DNA from: an uncultured Alphaproteobacteria bacterium
Lineage (GTDB): Bacteria > Pseudomonadota > Alphaproteobacteria > MPNO01 > UBA2964
Direction of reading: 5' to 3'
NCBI GenBank assembly: GCA_943787225.1
Contig: CALSLP010000002.1
Coordinates: forward strand, 586,648 to 650,647
DNA: 64,000 bases
Shown here: positions 47,238-55,987 of the stretch, in pieces
Position numbering within the stretch: position 1 is the stretch's first letter
Layout: every line of letters begins with the position of its first letter
The notes under the pieces: model-generated
What the model saw: the letters and a program-made list of their open reading frames with translations, nothing else
What the model was told of the DNA's origin: nothing
Database searches by the model: none
Position numbers and translations under genes: made by a program

Positions 47238-48788
47238 ATGCCTGAAGGCTCAACCAAGCTAGTTAATACGGAGGCGGATTCATTCCGCCTCCGTAACTTT
47301 GTGGAAGAACTGATCGCGGCCGACGAGCTTCAAGTCGTTGACGCGGCAACAGAACTCGCCGACCTGACATCCTATATGGATGGCAATACCAAGGCCGTGC
47401 TGTTTAAAAATGCAGGTCCCGAAAAGGCCGAGATCATCGGCAATGTCGCAGCCAGCCGTTCACGGCTGGCGCTGGCCTTTGGGGTCGCCGAACCTGACCT
47501 TTTGCCCGAACTCTTAAAGCGGCTCGCCGTCAAACAACCGGTTGAGACGATCGAAAAGGCGGAGGCCCCTGTTCAGGAAATTGTCTGGACTGGCGATGAT
47601 GCCGACTTCACCAAACTTCCCGTACCGTTCCAGCACGGGCGTGATGGTGGACCTTATTTATCTGCGACGCTCGATTTTACAGTTAACCCGGAGACCGGTT
47701 TAACCAATTTGGGTTGCCGCCGCATGATGTTACGCGGCCGAAAAGAAGCCGGTGTCGATCTTAATGCGCCGAGCGATCTGCGTGCTATTTACGAGGCAGC
47801 CTCCGCGCGCGGGGAAAGACTGCCCGTCAGCTTTATTCTCGGTGCGCATCCAATTGATTATGTCGCCGCAACGATGCGTGTTCCCGTTGATGAGACCGAG
47901 CTCCTAGCCTCGTTGCGTGGCGCACCGCTGAAGCTGGTCAAAAGTATTACCAACGACATTCTCATTCCCGCCGACGCCGAGATGGTCATCGAAGGCTATC
48001 TCGATGAACATGGCTATGTCGAAGACGAGGGCCCGTTTGGCGAATTCGCCGGCTATTACGGCATCATGAAAAAGAACCCAGTCTTCCATCTTGAAGCCAT
48101 TACCATGCGCAGCGATGCCCTGTTCCAGACAGCAACGATCAGCGGACCCTATATTGGCCGCACGGACACTGCCGTCCTCAACACACTCAAGTCAGAGGCT
48201 GTCGTTTGGCGAGCCCTGCAAACCGCTATTCGAGAACCAGTTGCCGTCAATGCGACGGGCGCTGGCGCTGGTATGTTCAATCTTAGAATCTCCATGCGCC
48301 CGCGCGTGCCTGGTGAAGCACAAAATGCCATAGCCGCCGCCTTCGGCTGTTTGGCCAATGTGAAAAACGTGTTCGTGGTGAATGACGACATCGATATTTT
48401 CGATAACGACCAGATGGAATGGGCGCTTGCCACCCGCTTCCAGCCCGACCGCGATCTTGTCGTTCAAGGGGGCATGCGGACTTTGCCACTCGATCCCTCG
48501 CTCTACGGTGCGCGGGTCGGCTCCAAAGCCGGGTTTGATCTAACGGTGCCAAACGACAAGCGAAGCTCGATCGAGTTTACTGTTCCATCTCCACCGACTG
48601 TCGACGGCAAGATATTTGACAGCGTTCGCGCGGCGCTCGAAGACGGACCCAAAAGTTATGAGCAATTGATGGCCGCGATTGGAACCCGCGATGGCCGAGA
48701 AGTTGTCATCGCACTCGATGAAATTCGCAGCGAAGGAATTCTCAGCCGGTTGAAAGAAGGCGAATACTGCCTAGGTGACAAGGGCTGA
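47238..48788 (+). CDS. UbiD-family decarboxylase with a C-terminal winged-helix-like extension
   Basis: Prenylated-FMN-dependent (de)carboxylase of 516 residues. The E-x4-E pair expected in the active site is E264 and E269 in EDEGPFGEFAGYYG. The Arg is in GCRRMMLRG (about 161-167). Residues 458-512 form an extra segment (FDSVRAALEDGPKSYEQL, then ALDEIRSEGILSRLKEGEYCL) that looks like a winged helix. No ubiX-type flavin prenyltransferase is in the window. Substrate unknown; context suggests an aromatic or unsaturated acid. Linked to a carboxylate-binding protein upstream. Confidence 0.9.
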   Translation: MPEGSTKLVNTEADSFRLRNFVEELIAADELQVVDAATELADLTSYMDGNTKAVLFKNAGPEKAEIIGNVAASRSRLALAFGVAEPDLLPELLKRLAVKQPVETIEKAEAPVQEIVWTGDDADFTKLPVPFQHGRDGGPYLSATLDFTVNPETGLTNLGCRRMMLRGRKEAGVDLNAPSDLRAIYEAASARGERLPVSFILGAHPIDYVAATMRVPVDETELLASLRGAPLKLVKSITNDILIPADAEMVIEGYLDEHGYVEDEGPFGEFAGYYGIMKKNPVFHLEAITMRSDALFQTATISGPYIGRTDTAVLNTLKSEAVVWRALQTAIREPVAVNATGAGAGMFNLRISMRPRVPGEAQNAIAAAFGCLANVKNVFVVNDDIDIFDNDQMEWALATRFQPDRDLVVQGGMRTLPLDPSLYGARVGSKAGFDLTVPNDKRSSIEFTVPSPPTVDGKIFDSVRAALEDGPKSYEQLMAAIGTRDGREVVIALDEIRSEGILSRLKEGEYCLGDKG

Positions 48789-48823
48789 CACAAAACGAAA
48801 AAACAGGGGCGGCACCGAACCCA

Positions 48824-49981
48824 ATGGGTGACCAGTTTTTCGATACAATCCCGGCTTTCACGGCGTTTAAAGACGTCGTTCAGAAAGACCGATATCGGCC
48901 GTTGCCTGAAGATTGGCTGATCGGCGTGGCAGATGTCGTAAATTCTACCGGTGCCCTGCAGGCAGGGCGCTATAAAGCTGTAAACACGGTTGGTGCCAGC
49001 GTTATATCCGCCATCATGAATCTCGATAGAGACGCCTCATTTCCTTTCGTCTTTGGCGGTGATGGTGCTGCCTTTGCCGTGCCCGAGAGTCGTCGCGATG
49101 CAGTCGCTGGAGCCCTCGCCGGATGCCAGCGCTGGGCCGAAGAAGAGATCGAACTTCAGCTGCGCGCCGCCCTGGTACCGGTTCGCGACGTCATAGCTGC
49201 TGGCAAACAGGTTAATGTCGCCCGGTTCCAGGTTTCTCCGGGTGTCGCTTATGCAATGTTTTCAGGCGGCGGTATCGCCTGGGCCGATGCCGCGATGAAA
49301 TCAGGCGAATATGCCGTTGAACCAGCCGCGCCTGGGACCCGTCCCGATCTCAGCGGGCTTTCCTGCCGCTGGCGGCCGATGGAATCGCGCAATGGTGAAA
49401 TTTTATCACTGCTGGTCGTCCCCACAGGTGACGAGAATGAGGAAGAGTTTTCCAGGGTCGTGGAAAGCGTTCTGACGATTCTAAACCGCGAAACCGCGCG
49501 CGACGGGCATCCGGTCGCACCAGAGGGGCCGAGCTATTCCTGGCCACCTCAGGACTTAGGAATTGAGGTCAGCGCCACAAGCGGCGGGAAATCGAAATTC
49601 GGACGGGCGCTTGCTATTATCGGTGAACAAGCCATCCCATGTGTCCTGGAATTCCTCGGTAAAAGTCTTAAACGGTTTGATCCGAAACGCTACCGCTTAG
49701 AAGTCGCCCAAAATACGGACTTCCGAAAATTTGACGACGGGTTAAAACTCACGGTCGATTGCGAGAGCAAAACCATTGCCGAAATCGAACAGGTGCTGGA
49801 AAAAGCGCAAAGCGAAGGAACGGCCTTTTATGGCCTTTTTCGTCAGGATAGTGCGGTGATGACCTGCATCATCCCGTCCGCGGCCAGGGACGACCACATA
49901 CATTTTGTTGATGGTGGGTCGGGTGGTTATGCGCTCGCCGCCGTTCAGCTCAAAAAAGCCATAGCGGCAGCCAGCGAATAA
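48824..49981 (+). CDS. DUF3095-family protein (nucleotidyl-cyclase-like)
   Basis: A 385-residue protein of the DUF3095 type. The N-terminal half has VADVVNSTGALQAGRYKAVN and FVFGGDGAAFAVPES, a pattern like class III cyclase/GGDEF folds (first Asp in VADVV, GGDG in the hairpin). The second half has FLGKSLKRFDPKRY and ends after SAARDDHIHFVDGG. I know of no proven function. It is the last gene of the Bug-ubiD block, 35 bases after ubiD. Confidence 0.72.
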   Translation: MGDQFFDTIPAFTAFKDVVQKDRYRPLPEDWLIGVADVVNSTGALQAGRYKAVNTVGASVISAIMNLDRDASFPFVFGGDGAAFAVPESRRDAVAGALAGCQRWAEEEIELQLRAALVPVRDVIAAGKQVNVARFQVSPGVAYAMFSGGGIAWADAAMKSGEYAVEPAAPGTRPDLSGLSCRWRPMESRNGEILSLLVVPTGDENEEEFSRVVESVLTILNRETARDGHPVAPEGPSYSWPPQDLGIEVSATSGGKSKFGRALAIIGEQAIPCVLEFLGKSLKRFDPKRYRLEVAQNTDFRKFDDGLKLTVDCESKTIAEIEQVLEKAQSEGTAFYGLFRQDSAVMTCIIPSAARDDHIHFVDGGSGGYALAAVQLKKAIAAASE

Positions 49982-49991
49982 ACCTGTAGCG

Positions 49992-51101
49992 TTAGACGTG
50001 GTCTTCGAGCCAGTCCATTAACATCGGCATCTGATGTACCCAGCAGTCATGGGAACAATGTACCGTACCCCCTTCTTTGGGGTCATCATAGATATGTAAC
50101 GTCTTGTCTTCGGCACCTATCTCGCTAAAGAGCTTTTTAGCCCCTTCAACATCCATCAACTTGTCCATGGAACCATGCGTCATGATGGTCGGCACCTTGA
50201 TGTTCTGGGCAAGCCCTTCCATCGAGAAGGCCTTGAGTTGTTCCTGGGCTTCTTCGTCAGTTACGCCACCCAACAAACGTTGGACGGTCGGCTTCAGGTG
50301 ATCGTAATGTAGATACAAATCATCAAGAATTGAATAGCAGCCACACCATGAGATGAGGGCCTTGATACGATCTTCGAAGGCTGCGACGCGCGGCGCGTAG
50401 TAACCCGCCATCGAGATCCCCATCAGGGCAACACGCTCAGGATCAATCTCAGGCCGTGAGAACAGATAATCAAAACTGGCCTTACCCGGCACTTCGTAAT
50501 CTGGGCGAGTCGGAATGTCCTTCACATACATGGAAGAACCGCGTCCGGGGGTGTCGACGAGCAACATTGCGTAACCGCGCTCACATAATTCACTGCCACC
50601 GAAATAAATCTCTTCGGCAAAGGCATCCGCACCACCGATGAAAAATACTGCGGGCCATTTTTCGCTTGTCGGATTGCGCGGGTGACAGAAATAGCCTTCG
50701 TAGACCTCATCACCACACGGCACTTCAATTACTTCAATTTTGGGGTCGTTATATTTTGCGCCCGCCCGGAAACATTCCTGGGACTTTAAGAAGCGTTCAC
50801 GCTTGTCATCATTGCGTTCGATGGTCAGCAACACATCGGACATGCGCCAATACTGATTGGCAGCATAGTAATACTTCATCGCGCTACGGGTATGACCAGC
50901 GGCTTCCGCCTTCTTGGCGCGTGCTTCGGTTTCCTCAGCCTTGTCTATCCAGGCCTGTTCAAAGGCATCTTTGTCGCCTGGTTCGATATCTTTGAGAACA
51001 CGGGAAATTTCAAAAACATCGCCACCGCCATACGCGGCCTCAGCGACCGTACGCAGGGTCTGCGACCCCATGCCTTCGGTTGGAAAAAGAAAGTCGATCA
51101 T
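49992..51101 (-). CDS. Alpha/beta hydrolase with helical N-terminal domain
   Basis: A 369-residue serine hydrolase resembling C-C bond hydrolases and FrsA/2,6-dihydropseudooxynicotine hydrolase. A helical N-terminal region (about 1-110) precedes the catalytic domain. The nucleophile is in LMGISMAGYY, the Asp probably in HGSMDKLMD, and the His near GTVHCSHDCW. It may hydrolyse a ring-cleavage product. It follows the MFS gene by about 54 bases on the minus strand. Confidence 0.82.
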   Translation of the reverse strand: MIDFLFPTEGMGSQTLRTVAEAAYGGGDVFEISRVLKDIEPGDKDAFEQAWIDKAEETEARAKKAEAAGHTRSAMKYYYAANQYWRMSDVLLTIERNDDKRERFLKSQECFRAGAKYNDPKIEVIEVPCGDEVYEGYFCHPRNPTSEKWPAVFFIGGADAFAEEIYFGGSELCERGYAMLLVDTPGRGSSMYVKDIPTRPDYEVPGKASFDYLFSRPEIDPERVALMGISMAGYYAPRVAAFEDRIKALISWCGCYSILDDLYLHYDHLKPTVQRLLGGVTDEEAQEQLKAFSMEGLAQNIKVPTIMTHGSMDKLMDVEGAKKLFSEIGAEDKTLHIYDDPKEGGTVHCSHDCWVHQMPMLMDWLEDHV

Positions 51102-51155
51102 AACGCCTCCAAAGTAAAAATAATCGGTTGGCCTCTTTCTATCGTGGAAGCCGCC

Positions 51156-52343
51156 CTACGTCGAGATCGCGGGTGGACGATTTTGGCTGATGGCATACCA
51201 AAGCGTCGCGCCAACGGCCAAAACCAGAAAGGGGATAGCGCCAATATTTACGACATCCCAGCCAAAGAAATGCACCAACGCTCCGGAGGACAGGGACAGT
51301 ACCGACACAAAACCATAGATAAGAAAATTCATCGCCCCCTGGGTTTTGGCCCGCTCGGAGACGGTATAAGCCGTCGTCATCAAGGACGTCGCGGCGGTGA
51401 AGGCAAAGTTCCAGCCAATACCCAATAGCAGCATCGAGAGCCAGAAATGGGCGACCTCAACACCTGCTAATGCCACAGCAACACAAGCAAATTGCAGTGC
51501 CAGACCAGCGATAATCATCTTGATTTCGCCGAACTTGTTGATCAGATGGCCGGTAAAGAACCCGGGCGCAAACATGCCAAATATATGCCATTCGATAACG
51601 AGTGCTGTGTCGGCAAACTGGTGATGTGCGTTCACCATCGCGATGGGAGTCGCCGTCATCAGGAAATTCATCACGCCTTGCGAGATCATGGCGGCGGTTG
51701 CCGCGACGAGAAATACCGGCTGCTTCATGATTTCCATCATGGGTCGCCGCGGTCCCGCGCGCTCTTGCGGCGTCATTTTGGGTATATCGAGAAATATAAG
51801 AACAAAGATAGCGAGGATCGTGACGCCAGTCAGAATGAGATAGGCACCAACGAACGGAGTGGCGGTAACAAGGTGCTGACCGACTTTTGCCGATTCCGGC
51901 CCCAGAAACCCTGAAACCACGCCACCCGCCAACACCAACGATATCGCTTTGCTCTTGAAATCAGCGCTCGCAACATCGGCCGCCGCAAAACGATAAAGCT
52001 GTGCAAATCCGGCAAACAGGCCAAACAGAAACGTCGCAAAAGCAAACAGCCAGAAATTTGCGTTGAGGACTGCGTAAGCGCAGAGCAACCCGCTGATCAC
52101 ACCAATAAAGGAGCCAAGGATAAAGCCAGCGCGCCGTCCGACACGGCGCATAAACAGTGACGCTGGTATCGTCATCACCGCCGTCCCGACAATTACCAAC
52201 GACGTCGGCAAGGTTGCCAGTCCTTTGTGAGAAGCGATGCTATAGGCAATCAGAGGCGCTGTCGCGATCAGCAGCGAGCGCCCGGTTCCAAACAGAACCT
52301 GACAGGTCGCCAGAACAAGGACATTTCTTTTTTCTCTGGTCAC
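51156..52343 (-). CDS. MFS transporter
   Basis: Major facilitator protein of 395 residues with about twelve hydrophobic segments. The loop between helices 2 and 3 reads FMRRVGRRAGFILGS, the family signature. The central loop has DIPKMTPQERAGPRRP. It is coupled to the amidohydrolase gene by an ATGA overlap, so it may import or export a substrate of that pathway. Substrate unknown. Confidence 0.88.
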   Translation of the reverse strand: MTREKRNVLVLATCQVLFGTGRSLLIATAPLIAYSIASHKGLATLPTSLVIVGTAVMTIPASLFMRRVGRRAGFILGSFIGVISGLLCAYAVLNANFWLFAFATFLFGLFAGFAQLYRFAAADVASADFKSKAISLVLAGGVVSGFLGPESAKVGQHLVTATPFVGAYLILTGVTILAIFVLIFLDIPKMTPQERAGPRRPMMEIMKQPVFLVAATAAMISQGVMNFLMTATPIAMVNAHHQFADTALVIEWHIFGMFAPGFFTGHLINKFGEIKMIIAGLALQFACVAVALAGVEVAHFWLSMLLLGIGWNFAFTAATSLMTTAYTVSERAKTQGAMNFLIYGFVSVLSLSSGALVHFFGWDVVNIGAIPFLVLAVGATLWYAISQNRPPAIST

Positions 52344-53221
52344 GGCGATACCTCCGAAAATCCATATAACCGCGCCGGATTATCGACCAGAATGCGTTTT
52401 GCCATTGCCGCGGACCCCGCCCAATCAATCATCTGTTGCAACAAATCGGCATCGTTGGGCATCACGCCTTTATAGTTGGGATGCGGCCAGTTGCTGCCCC
52501 ATACCAGCCGATCCGGTCGCGCGGCGATCAAGGCTTCGATAAAGGGCCGCATATCATCATAAGGGGCGCCACCCGCAGATTGACGATACCAGCTGCTGAG
52601 TTTGATCCAGCAATTCTCGGTATTTCGCACAAGATTTAACAGCGCCTGGAAACCTTCAGAATTCGCGCCTTGCTTGCCTAGCGGGCGCCCTTGATGATCA
52701 ACTACAAAATCACCCGGCATCGTCTCAAGCAATGGCGTCAGCCCGACGACTTCATCGACATTGCCGAAATGCAGCAAAACCATCCAGTCAAGTTCCTTGG
52801 CCCGGTCCGCCATCGCCGTCAAATGCTCTGTGCCATAGCCCGCCTTGGAAATCGTCGACAGCCGTAGACCACAGATACCAGCCCTCTTAAACGTCTCTAG
52901 CTCAGCGTCGGAAATATCCGGTGGCACCAGCACGATACCCCGACCCTGATCACCAAGCTTTTGCACGGCATCAACCGTCACCCGGTTGTCATTACCATGG
53001 GCACTCCCTTGCACGATGACCGCGCGGTCGACGCAAACCACGCTCATCATCTTCTGGAAAGTCTCTATAGAACATTCCTCGGGCGTATAGCCACGTCGCT
53101 CGGACAGGGTGAACCTGTCGAATGGCCCCATGATATGAACATGTCAATCGCAGGTACCGGCAGGCGGCGGCGTCTTGGGCATCTGCCAGTTAGAATCAGG
53201 GGGCTGACAGGGTTCAGTCAT
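52340..53221 (-). CDS. LigI-like amidohydrolase (amidohydrolase_2) with an in-frame UGA before the HxH motif
   Basis: TIM-barrel metal-dependent hydrolase of the 2-pyrone-4,6-dicarboxylate lactonase group. From ATG 53221 the frame reads MTEPCQPPDSNWQMP up to CD, then UGA (53146-53144), then HVHIMGPFDRF and on to 52340. The UGA is codon 26, exactly the position before the metal-binding HxH that is often Cys, Ser or Thr in the family. The next ATG (53131) would give a protein without HxH. Later motifs are LLHFGN, VVDHQGRP and WGSNWPHPNY. A 6-bp hairpin (53119-53103) follows the UGA. Either a nonsense lesion, an error, or a selenocysteine codon. Coupled to the MFS gene. Confidence 0.78.
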
Positions 53222-53319
53222 AGCGCCATTTAAGGTCCAATCGCCTGACTTGTCGACAGGCTGATCGCAATGCTACCGTTTTTGCGAGACTAAAAGGATT
53301 TAGAAATCTGCTTTCCTAA

Positions 53320-53376
53320 CGGCGGCAAAGAGCCGCCGGGTTGAGTTTCATTCAATGGGCAGGTTTTTTACCCGGC
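53320..53376 (+). promoter_or_regulatory. Leader with two mutually exclusive hairpins
   Basis: Hairpin 1 pairs CGGCGGC (53320-53326) with GCCGCCG (53332-53338) around a 5-base loop. Hairpin 2 pairs GCCGGGT (53335-53341) with ACCCGGC (53370-53376). They share 53335-53338, so only one can form at a time. A T6 stretch sits in the loop side of hairpin 2 (53364-53369). The leader ends 23 bases before the MR/MLE start. No known riboswitch family was recognised. Confidence 0.45.
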
Positions 53377-53399
53377 ACCTAACCTAAGAAGAACACGCC

Positions 53400-54471
53400 A
53401 TGAAGATTACCGACATCAAGCTTGAACCCTGCATCATGCGTAAAGAAGACCCCACCTGGCGCTTTGCGCTCGGCGCCAGCCCAATCACCGAAGGGCTGAT
53501 CGTTTCCATCGAAACCGATGAAGAAATAACAGGCTATGGTTATGCCTCCGCCACCGCCCATATGGGCGCGAGCATGGAAGGGCTAACCGGAACGCTTCGA
53601 GCGACTTATCCCGCATGTTAAAGAGCATGACGCATTATCGATGGCCTCCATCCGCGTCACCATGGACCGGGCCTTGTCCGGGAATAATCAGGCGAAAGCC
53701 GCGATCGATAACGCGTTATTTGATCTCGCCGCCAAATCAATGAACGTGCCGCTACATCGTCTGTTCGGCGGTGCCGTGCGCACAGAATTCCCGGTCCTTC
53801 GCATACTCGCCATCAAGCAACCCGATGAAATGGCCGAACAGGCGCAGATACTCTTCGATCAGGGTTATCGTTATTTCAAAATCAAGGTTCATGGCGAGGT
53901 CGATCTCGACATCGCCCGTGTTGCTACGATCCGCAAACGTCTCGGTGATGAGGCCAATCTGACAGTCGATGCCAACCAGGCTTACTCGCCAAAGGATGCC
54001 ATCGCTGCCCTCAACGGCATGGCTGAATACCGGCTCGATCTTGTCGAACAACCTGTCGCCATTGACGATTATAAGGGCATGAAGCTCGTCACCGACTCTG
54101 TGCCCGTCACTGTCGAAGCCGATGAAAGCGCGGGTTCAATTCAGGAAGTCGCCTATTTGGTAGAACATCGCATCGTCGACGCCATCAGCCTGAAAGTCGC
54201 CAAACTCGGTGGCCTCTGGAATACCCTGACAGCCGCACAAATTTGTAAGACCGGCAACATCAAATACCGGTTTGGTGCCCATGTCGGCTCGCGGCTGCTC
54301 AATGCCCATGCCATGCAGCTGGCAGCCGCGTTGCCTGAGGTTTGGTATGCCAGCGAGTTTGGTGAATTCGCCCGGCTGCTTGATGATCCCTTTGAAGGCA
54401 TCGACGTTGAAGACGGCGTCATTCACCTCCCCGATGCCATCGGCGCGGGTGTCCAGCCAATCGCGCGCTGA
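53400..54471 (+). pseudogene. Mandelate racemase/muconate lactonizing-family enzyme, frameshifted
   Basis: Enolase-superfamily enzyme. The first 66 codons (MKITDIKLEPCIMRKEDP) are in one frame and the remainder in another. Removing one base near 53598 gives LERLIPHVKEHDALSMASI across the join. Catalytic parts are present: KIKVHG (KxK), VDANQAYS (Asp), LVEQPV (Glu), VEADES and SLKVAKLGG. It would be about 356 residues, a normal length, if joined. The specific reaction (racemase, dehydratase or cycloisomerase) is not predictable. 6 bases before the CoA-binding protein gene. Confidence 0.82.
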
Positions 54472-54477
54472 GCTGAG

Positions 54478-55872
54478 ATGAATAAAATGAGCCTCAACGC
54501 TCTTTTAAAGCCACAGTCTGTTGCGGTGGTTGGTGCGTCACCACGCGCCAATGTTGGCGGGCGGATGTATCGCAATATGATCAACGCGGGGTTTAATGGC
54601 CCGCTCTTCCCGGTTAATCCAAATTACACCGAGATTAACGGGGCTCAATGCTTCCCGGACATCGATTCCTTGCCCGTTACCCCCGACTGCGTATCATTCG
54701 CCGTGCCGTATCAGGCGGTGTTTGAGCCCTTGGAAGCTGCTGCAAAACGGGGCGTGCGGTCCGCCGTTGTCGTCGCTGAGGGGTTTGACGATGCCGCAAC
54801 CGATGAAGGACGAGATAGACAGAAACGGCTGGCGGAAATTGCAGCCGATCACAACATGGCGATCTCCGGCCCAAACTGCATGGGACTCATCGGCCTTAAG
54901 GCCAAATTTGCAACCGCCTTCACCAACCTACCGGAAGGACTCGTCACAGGCTCAGTGTCCGTCGTTTCTCAATCCGGTGGGCTATTGAATGCGGTGATCG
55001 AACTTGGGCATAACCGCACACTCGGTTTTAACTACCTACTCTCCGCGGGCAATGAAGCGGTCGTCAGCAGCGCCGATTTTATCGACTTCCTCGCCGATGA
55101 CCCCGGGACGTCAGTCATCCTCAATATTGTCGAAGGGATCAAAGACGGCGCGCGATACAGGCAAGCTCTTTCAAGAGCTGCCGCACGCAAGCCAGTGATT
55201 GTCCTCAAGCTCGGCCGAACCGATGCCGGACGGGGTGCCGCCCTTGCCCATACCGGCAATCTCGCTGGCGAGCAGGCGATCTACGACGGTGTGTTCCGGG
55301 AAAGCGGCGCAACGCAGGTTCGTACGATTGACGAGCTGATCGAAACCGCCGCCTTCTTCTCGCGCGTCAAACCGCCCAAAGGAGATCGTATTTTCGTGTT
55401 TTCAGTGTCCGGTGGCGCCACCGTTCTCGCCGGAGACCTCGCCCAAGACGCCGGGCTTAACATGCCTTCAATCAGCCAAAAGACTGACAAAGCGTTGCAG
55501 AAAATTCTCGAAGTCGCCCATCCGTTTCAGAATCCCATGGATGTGGTCGGCGCTCCGCGGCTGGCCAAGGGCGACAACCTCACCCGCGTCCTCAATGTTC
55601 TTAAGGCCGACCCGAACTATGACCTCATCGCCTTCGTCATGGTGGCGCAGCGTGACCTGACAGAAAGCCATCGCAAGTTACAGGAGCAGTATCACGCTGT
55701 GGCTCAAAAATCAGCGAAACCGATAGTGCTAATTTCAGAAATGAACTGGCAACCAGCGGAACGACCAACACCGGATGGACCGTTTATTTCCGGCACGCTC
55801 GATCTCGGCATGAAAGCTCTGAAAAGTTTGGTGGATTTTAGTGCCCACCGGCAGCAAAATAAAATGCGGTGA
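54478..55872 (+). CDS. Acyl-CoA synthetase (NDP-forming) alpha-type subunit
   Basis: A 464-residue protein related to the alpha part of ADP-forming acetyl-CoA synthetase/succinyl-CoA synthetase. It has a CoA-binding Rossmann domain (SVAVVGASPRANVGGRM), a ligase domain with SGPNCMGL and SQSGGLLNAV, and the phospho-His site in LAHTGNLAGEQ (about residue 260). The ATP-grasp beta part is absent and no partner lies next to it. It could activate a carboxylic acid of the pathway if a beta subunit exists elsewhere. Confidence 0.85.
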   Translation: MNKMSLNALLKPQSVAVVGASPRANVGGRMYRNMINAGFNGPLFPVNPNYTEINGAQCFPDIDSLPVTPDCVSFAVPYQAVFEPLEAAAKRGVRSAVVVAEGFDDAATDEGRDRQKRLAEIAADHNMAISGPNCMGLIGLKAKFATAFTNLPEGLVTGSVSVVSQSGGLLNAVIELGHNRTLGFNYLLSAGNEAVVSSADFIDFLADDPGTSVILNIVEGIKDGARYRQALSRAAARKPVIVLKLGRTDAGRGAALAHTGNLAGEQAIYDGVFRESGATQVRTIDELIETAAFFSRVKPPKGDRIFVFSVSGGATVLAGDLAQDAGLNMPSISQKTDKALQKILEVAHPFQNPMDVVGAPRLAKGDNLTRVLNVLKADPNYDLIAFVMVAQRDLTESHRKLQEQYHAVAQKSAKPIVLISEMNWQPAERPTPDGPFISGTLDLGMKALKSLVDFSAHRQQNKMR

Positions 55873-55902
55873 CCGGGTTTCCGCTATGGGCCGGAATACT
55901 GT

Positions 55903-55908
55903 TATAAT
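55903..55908 (+). promoter_or_regulatory. Candidate -10 element TATAAT
   Basis: A consensus TATAAT lies 80 bases before the Fbp-type binding protein start, just after the CoA-ligase-like gene ends. No good -35 was found at the right distance. It suggests a separate promoter for the transporter operon. Confidence 0.35.
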
Positions 55909-55987
55909 AGATTTCAATACCGTTGGTGGCTGCAACGCTGCCGTTAATAAAACAAAAAATAAACATAAACACAGGAGGCACATAAGG

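Noticed and set aside
5290..53600. Programmed +1 frameshifting as the cause of the broken genes
   Set aside because: The sites share no slippery motif or stop-codon context such as CTT TGA, and the genes are unrelated.
55841..55987. Longer N-terminus of the Fbp-type binding protein
   Set aside because: The signal peptide and ribosome-binding site place the start at 55988; the upstream part lies within the previous gene and its spacer.
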